Assembly: GCA_009839635.1 (NCBI GenBank) | Contig: VXPJ01000144.1 | Location: 1-6,936 of the forward strand | Length of the DNA: 6,936 nucleotides | From: Pseudomonadota bacterium | GTDB lineage: Bacteria; Pseudomonadota; Gammaproteobacteria; UBA4575 | Direction of reading: 5' to 3' | Shown here: positions 5,002 through 6,936 of the stretch, one piece after another | Position numbering within the stretch: the stretch's first letter is position 1 | Layout of the letters: every line of letters begins with the position of its first letter | Notes under the pieces: model-generated | The model's database searches: none | What the model was told of the DNA's origin: nothing | Seen by the model: only the letters and a program-made list of their open reading frames with translations | Translations under genes and position numbers: made by a program

Positions 5002-6594
5002 ATGGCAGAGAAGGCGATGCGTAGACCCCTTCCAGAACTGGCTTCCTACCAGGCGCTTCGCTCCCATGCACAGGAAATCGAGAAACGCAGCTTGCGTGAC
5101 TGGTTTGAGCAGGATCCGTTGCGGTTTGAGACGTTTTCACGGGAACTGGAGCAGTTCCTGTTTGATTTCTCCAGAAACCGCATCTGCGATAAGACGGTAG
5201 ACAGGCTCCTCGACCTTTCTTCGGAATGCGAAGTCAAGTCCTGGCGTGACAGGATGTTTTCCGGCGAACCCATCAACCTGACGGAGAACCTGCCCGTCCA
5301 GCACACGGCACTCCGTGATCCGGATCCCGCGTCCGGTGAGCCGGGAGGGTTGCAGAGTCGGACACTGGAACGCATGGGGGCACTTGCCGAAGAAATCCAC
5401 GAGCAGGGTTTCACGGATGTGGTCCATCTGGGCACAGGGGGTTCTCAGCTGGGCCCCCGGCTGGTATGTGATGCGTTCAGTGATAATGCTCAGGCCGGCC
5501 TGAGCATGCATTTCGTAGCCAATGCGGATGCCAGGGAAATCAACTGCGTGCTGAAGGGACGGGAAGCGGGTAACACGCTTTTCATCATCGCATCGAAAAG
5601 CTTTGCAACAGCGGAAACCCTGGCCAATGCACAGGCTGCAAAAAACTGGCTCTTGCAGAACGGCATTGCGGACCCAGGGATTGCACGGCATTTTGTTGCC
5701 GTGACCTCCAGGCCCGAACGGGCCAGCGCATGGGGGATTCCAGAATCCCAGATGCTGCCGGTATGGGATTCTGTGGGCGGGCGCTTTTCAGTATGGTCTG
5801 CTGTCGGATTCGGTATCGTGCTTTACCTCGGCATGCCGGCATTCAGGCAACTGCTGCTGGGTGCCAGGGAGATGGACTACCATTTCCGGACTGCTTCTCC
5901 AAAGCAGAATGTGCCGCTGCTGCTCGCCTTGCTGGGCATATGGAATCAGCATTTCATGGGCACGGTTGCGCAGGTTGTCCTGCCGTATGATACGCGCTTG
6001 CGTTATCTGCCGGGATATCTGCAGCAACTGGAGATGGAAAGCAACGGCAAATGTGTGGACCGGGGCGGTCGTGCACTGGACGTACCAGGTTCTGCCATGG
6101 TTTTCGGGGATGTCGGCACGAACGCACAGCACGGGTTTTTCCAGTATCTGCACCAGGGAAGCCATGTAGTGCACTGCGATTTCATCGGCGTTGTGCGAGC
6201 CGGGCACTCCAACCGCTCCCAGCATGAAATGCTGCTCTCCAACATGATTGCACAGGCCCGCGCCCTGATGCATGGCCAGACACTGGAAGAAGCCCAGGCC
6301 CGTGCCCAGACAGCGTATGCCGAGCACAGGGTGTTTCCCGGCAACCGCACCAGCAACACGATTTTGCTCAGGGAGCTTACCCCGCACAGTCTGGGTCAGT
6401 TACTGGCTCTGTACGAACACAAGGTATTTGTCGAGGGCATTGTCCTGAATGTCAACTCATTTGATCAGCCGGGTGTTGAACTGGGCAAGAATCTGGCCGA
6501 ATGCCTGCTTGAGAGCCTGCGGTCCCGGGATTCAGTGCAGGGTCTCGACCCTGCAACGCGTGCGTTGCTGGATTACTACAGGAAACATGCCTGA
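5002..6594 (+). CDS. pgi: Glucose-6-phosphate isomerase
   Basis: Interconverts glucose 6-phosphate and fructose 6-phosphate in the cytoplasm. It has 530 residues, slightly shorter than the 549 of E. coli. The fold is recognised from NLTENLPVQHTALR (92-105), GTGGSQLGPRLV (144-155), SKSFAT (198-203, phosphate contacts Ser198, Ser200, Thr203), VGGRFSVWSAVG (258-269, PGI signature 1, with Arg261), QQLEMESNGK (341-350), the GTNAQHGFFQ segment (372-381), His408 in SQHEMLLSN, and FDQPGVELGK (487-496, signature 2, with Lys496). Three spots depart from the consensus: Asp370 where GEPGTNGQH normally supplies the catalytic Glu, Gln149 where GGSDLGP has Asp, and Ser257 where DWVGGR has Trp. An in-frame stop at 4987-4989 limits the start to 5002 or 5017, and neither has a strong ribosome binding site. 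It lies 81 bases after panC and is probably co-transcribed, and it converges with queG. Identity is firm; the active-site change deserves attention. Confidence 0.95.
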   Translation: MAEKAMRRPLPELASYQALRSHAQEIEKRSLRDWFEQDPLRFETFSRELEQFLFDFSRNRICDKTVDRLLDLSSECEVKSWRDRMFSGEPINLTENLPVQHTALRDPDPASGEPGGLQSRTLERMGALAEEIHEQGFTDVVHLGTGGSQLGPRLVCDAFSDNAQAGLSMHFVANADAREINCVLKGREAGNTLFIIASKSFATAETLANAQAAKNWLLQNGIADPGIARHFVAVTSRPERASAWGIPESQMLPVWDSVGGRFSVWSAVGFGIVLYLGMPAFRQLLLGAREMDYHFRTASPKQNVPLLLALLGIWNQHFMGTVAQVVLPYDTRLRYLPGYLQQLEMESNGKCVDRGGRALDVPGSAMVFGDVGTNAQHGFFQYLHQGSHVVHCDFIGVVRAGHSNRSQHEMLLSNMIAQARALMHGQTLEEAQARAQTAYAEHRVFPGNRTSNTILLRELTPHSLGQLLALYEHKVFVEGIVLNVNSFDQPGVELGKNLAECLLESLRSRDSVQGLDPATRALLDYYRKHA

Positions 6595-6603
6595 ATCCAG
6601 ATC

Positions 6604-6623
6604 ACCGGAGTCCTGAATCCGGT
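6604..6623. terminator. Possible weak bidirectional terminator hairpin between pgi and queG
   Basis: ACCGGA (6604-6609) and TCCGGT (6618-6623) form a perfect six-base-pair stem around an eight-base loop, in the 30-base gap between two convergent stop codons. The location suits a shared terminator. There is no T run on either side and the stem is short, so function is doubtful. The 9-base sequence CCTGAATCC also repeats here, at 6590-6598 and 6612-6620. Confidence 0.3.
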
Positions 6624-6624
6624 C

Positions 6625-6936
6625 TCACAGGGCAGCATGTTGCTCCAAGGCCCAGGCGACATGCTCGCGAACCAGCTCGCTCGAATGATGCTGCCTCGCT
6701 TTCAGTGCCTGAATGACCTCTGCAGTGGACTCGGCATTACCCAGGGCCACAGCGAGGTTCCTGAGCCAGCACTCATAACCGATTCTGCGGATTGCAGATC
6801 CTTGCGTTTTGTACAGGAAGTCATCTTCGCTCCATGCAAATAGTCTGATAAGTTCGGGCGAATCCAGCTGGTGGCGTACCGCGAAGTCCGCCAGCGTGGC
6901 TTTTTTCCCAAAGCGGTTCCACGGGCAAAATAACTG
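6625..6936 (-). CDS. queG: Epoxyqueuosine reductase QueG, C-terminal part (start lies beyond the right edge)
   Basis: QueG is a cobalamin- and iron-sulfur-dependent enzyme that reduces epoxyqueuosine to queuosine in the wobble position of certain tRNAs. On the minus strand the frame is open from base 6936 to a TGA at 6627-6625, giving 103 codons. It opens with QLFCPWNRF, the end of a ferredoxin-like Cys motif of a [4Fe-4S] cluster. It continues with LIRLFAWSEDDFLYKTQGSAIRRIGYECWLRNLAVALGN (window residues 29-67), which is highly characteristic of QueG. The tail, SSELVREHVAWALEQH, resembles a HEAT-like helix often found at the QueG C-terminus. The earlier cysteines, the cobalamin-binding region and the start are outside the window. 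It converges on pgi with 30 bases between stops, so it is a separate transcription unit. The call is confident despite the truncation by the window edge. Confidence 0.92.
   Translation of the reverse strand, partial: QLFCPWNRFGKKATLADFAVRHQLDSPELIRLFAWSEDDFLYKTQGSAIRRIGYECWLRNLAVALGNAESTAEVIQALKARQHHSSELVREHVAWALEQHAAL

Noticed and set aside
4057..5067. Long minus-strand open frame of 336 codons antisense to panC
   Set aside because: It lies almost wholly over panC, whose frame carries all the family motifs. The antisense protein shows no recognisable domain; such frames are common opposite GC-rich genes.
5320..5345. Small palindromic GC-rich sequence within pgi (ATCCGGAT and nearby CCGG repeats)
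   Set aside because: It lies inside coding sequence and fits ordinary codon use; too short to indicate a regulatory element.
5788..6387. Minus-strand open frame of 199 codons inside pgi
   Set aside because: It is antisense to conserved Pgi motifs including signature 2 neighbours; the translation has no recognisable features.
6637..6843. Plus-strand open frame of 68 codons after pgi
   Set aside because: It is antisense to the clear QueG C-terminal sequence read on the minus strand.

Overview
This window is a stretch of bacterial chromosome carrying housekeeping metabolism. Protein resemblance and gene order (pcnB-folK-deoxynucleoside kinase-panB-panC-pgi) point to a proteobacterium of the gamma or beta class, perhaps near the Chromatiales/Xanthomonadales side. 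That placement is recalled gene-order knowledge plus inference and was not searched. Coding sequence is moderately GC-rich, with one clearly AT-rich patch at about 462-570 between divergent genes. I found no mobile element, CRISPR array, tRNA or rRNA.

Layout. Positions 447 down to 1 (minus strand) hold the first 149 codons of katG, a catalase-peroxidase that runs off the left edge. Positions 448-760 are the divergent regulatory region between katG and pcnB; they hold a good katG ribosome binding site, two plausible promoters and an imperfect inverted repeat. Positions 761-6594 carry six plus-strand genes in one tight array: pcnB (poly(A) polymerase I), folK (HPPK), a P-loop deoxynucleoside kinase, panB, panC and pgi. 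folK and the kinase overlap by 20 bases, and the other gaps are 38, 24, 17 and 81 bases, so an operon from pcnB to panC, probably to pgi, is likely. Positions 6936 down to 6625 (minus strand) hold the C-terminal 103 codons of queG, which converges on pgi across a 30-base gap.

How the genes fit together. FolK makes a folate precursor. PanB uses the folate cofactor 5,10-methylene-tetrahydrofolate to make ketopantoate, and PanC joins pantoate to beta-alanine to give pantothenate, the CoA precursor. The kinase serves nucleotide salvage, PcnB tails RNA for decay, and Pgi links glycolysis and gluconeogenesis. panD (beta-alanine supply) and a ketopantoate reductase gene are not in the window. katG (peroxide defence) and queG (tRNA queuosine synthesis) are separate flanking units.

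I found no undescribed system. The most notable observations are non-consensus residues in normally conserved motifs: Asp in place of the catalytic-base Glu in Pgi, and two changes in the PanC active-site motifs. The pcnB start is also open to question. Function calls rest on motifs read by eye.
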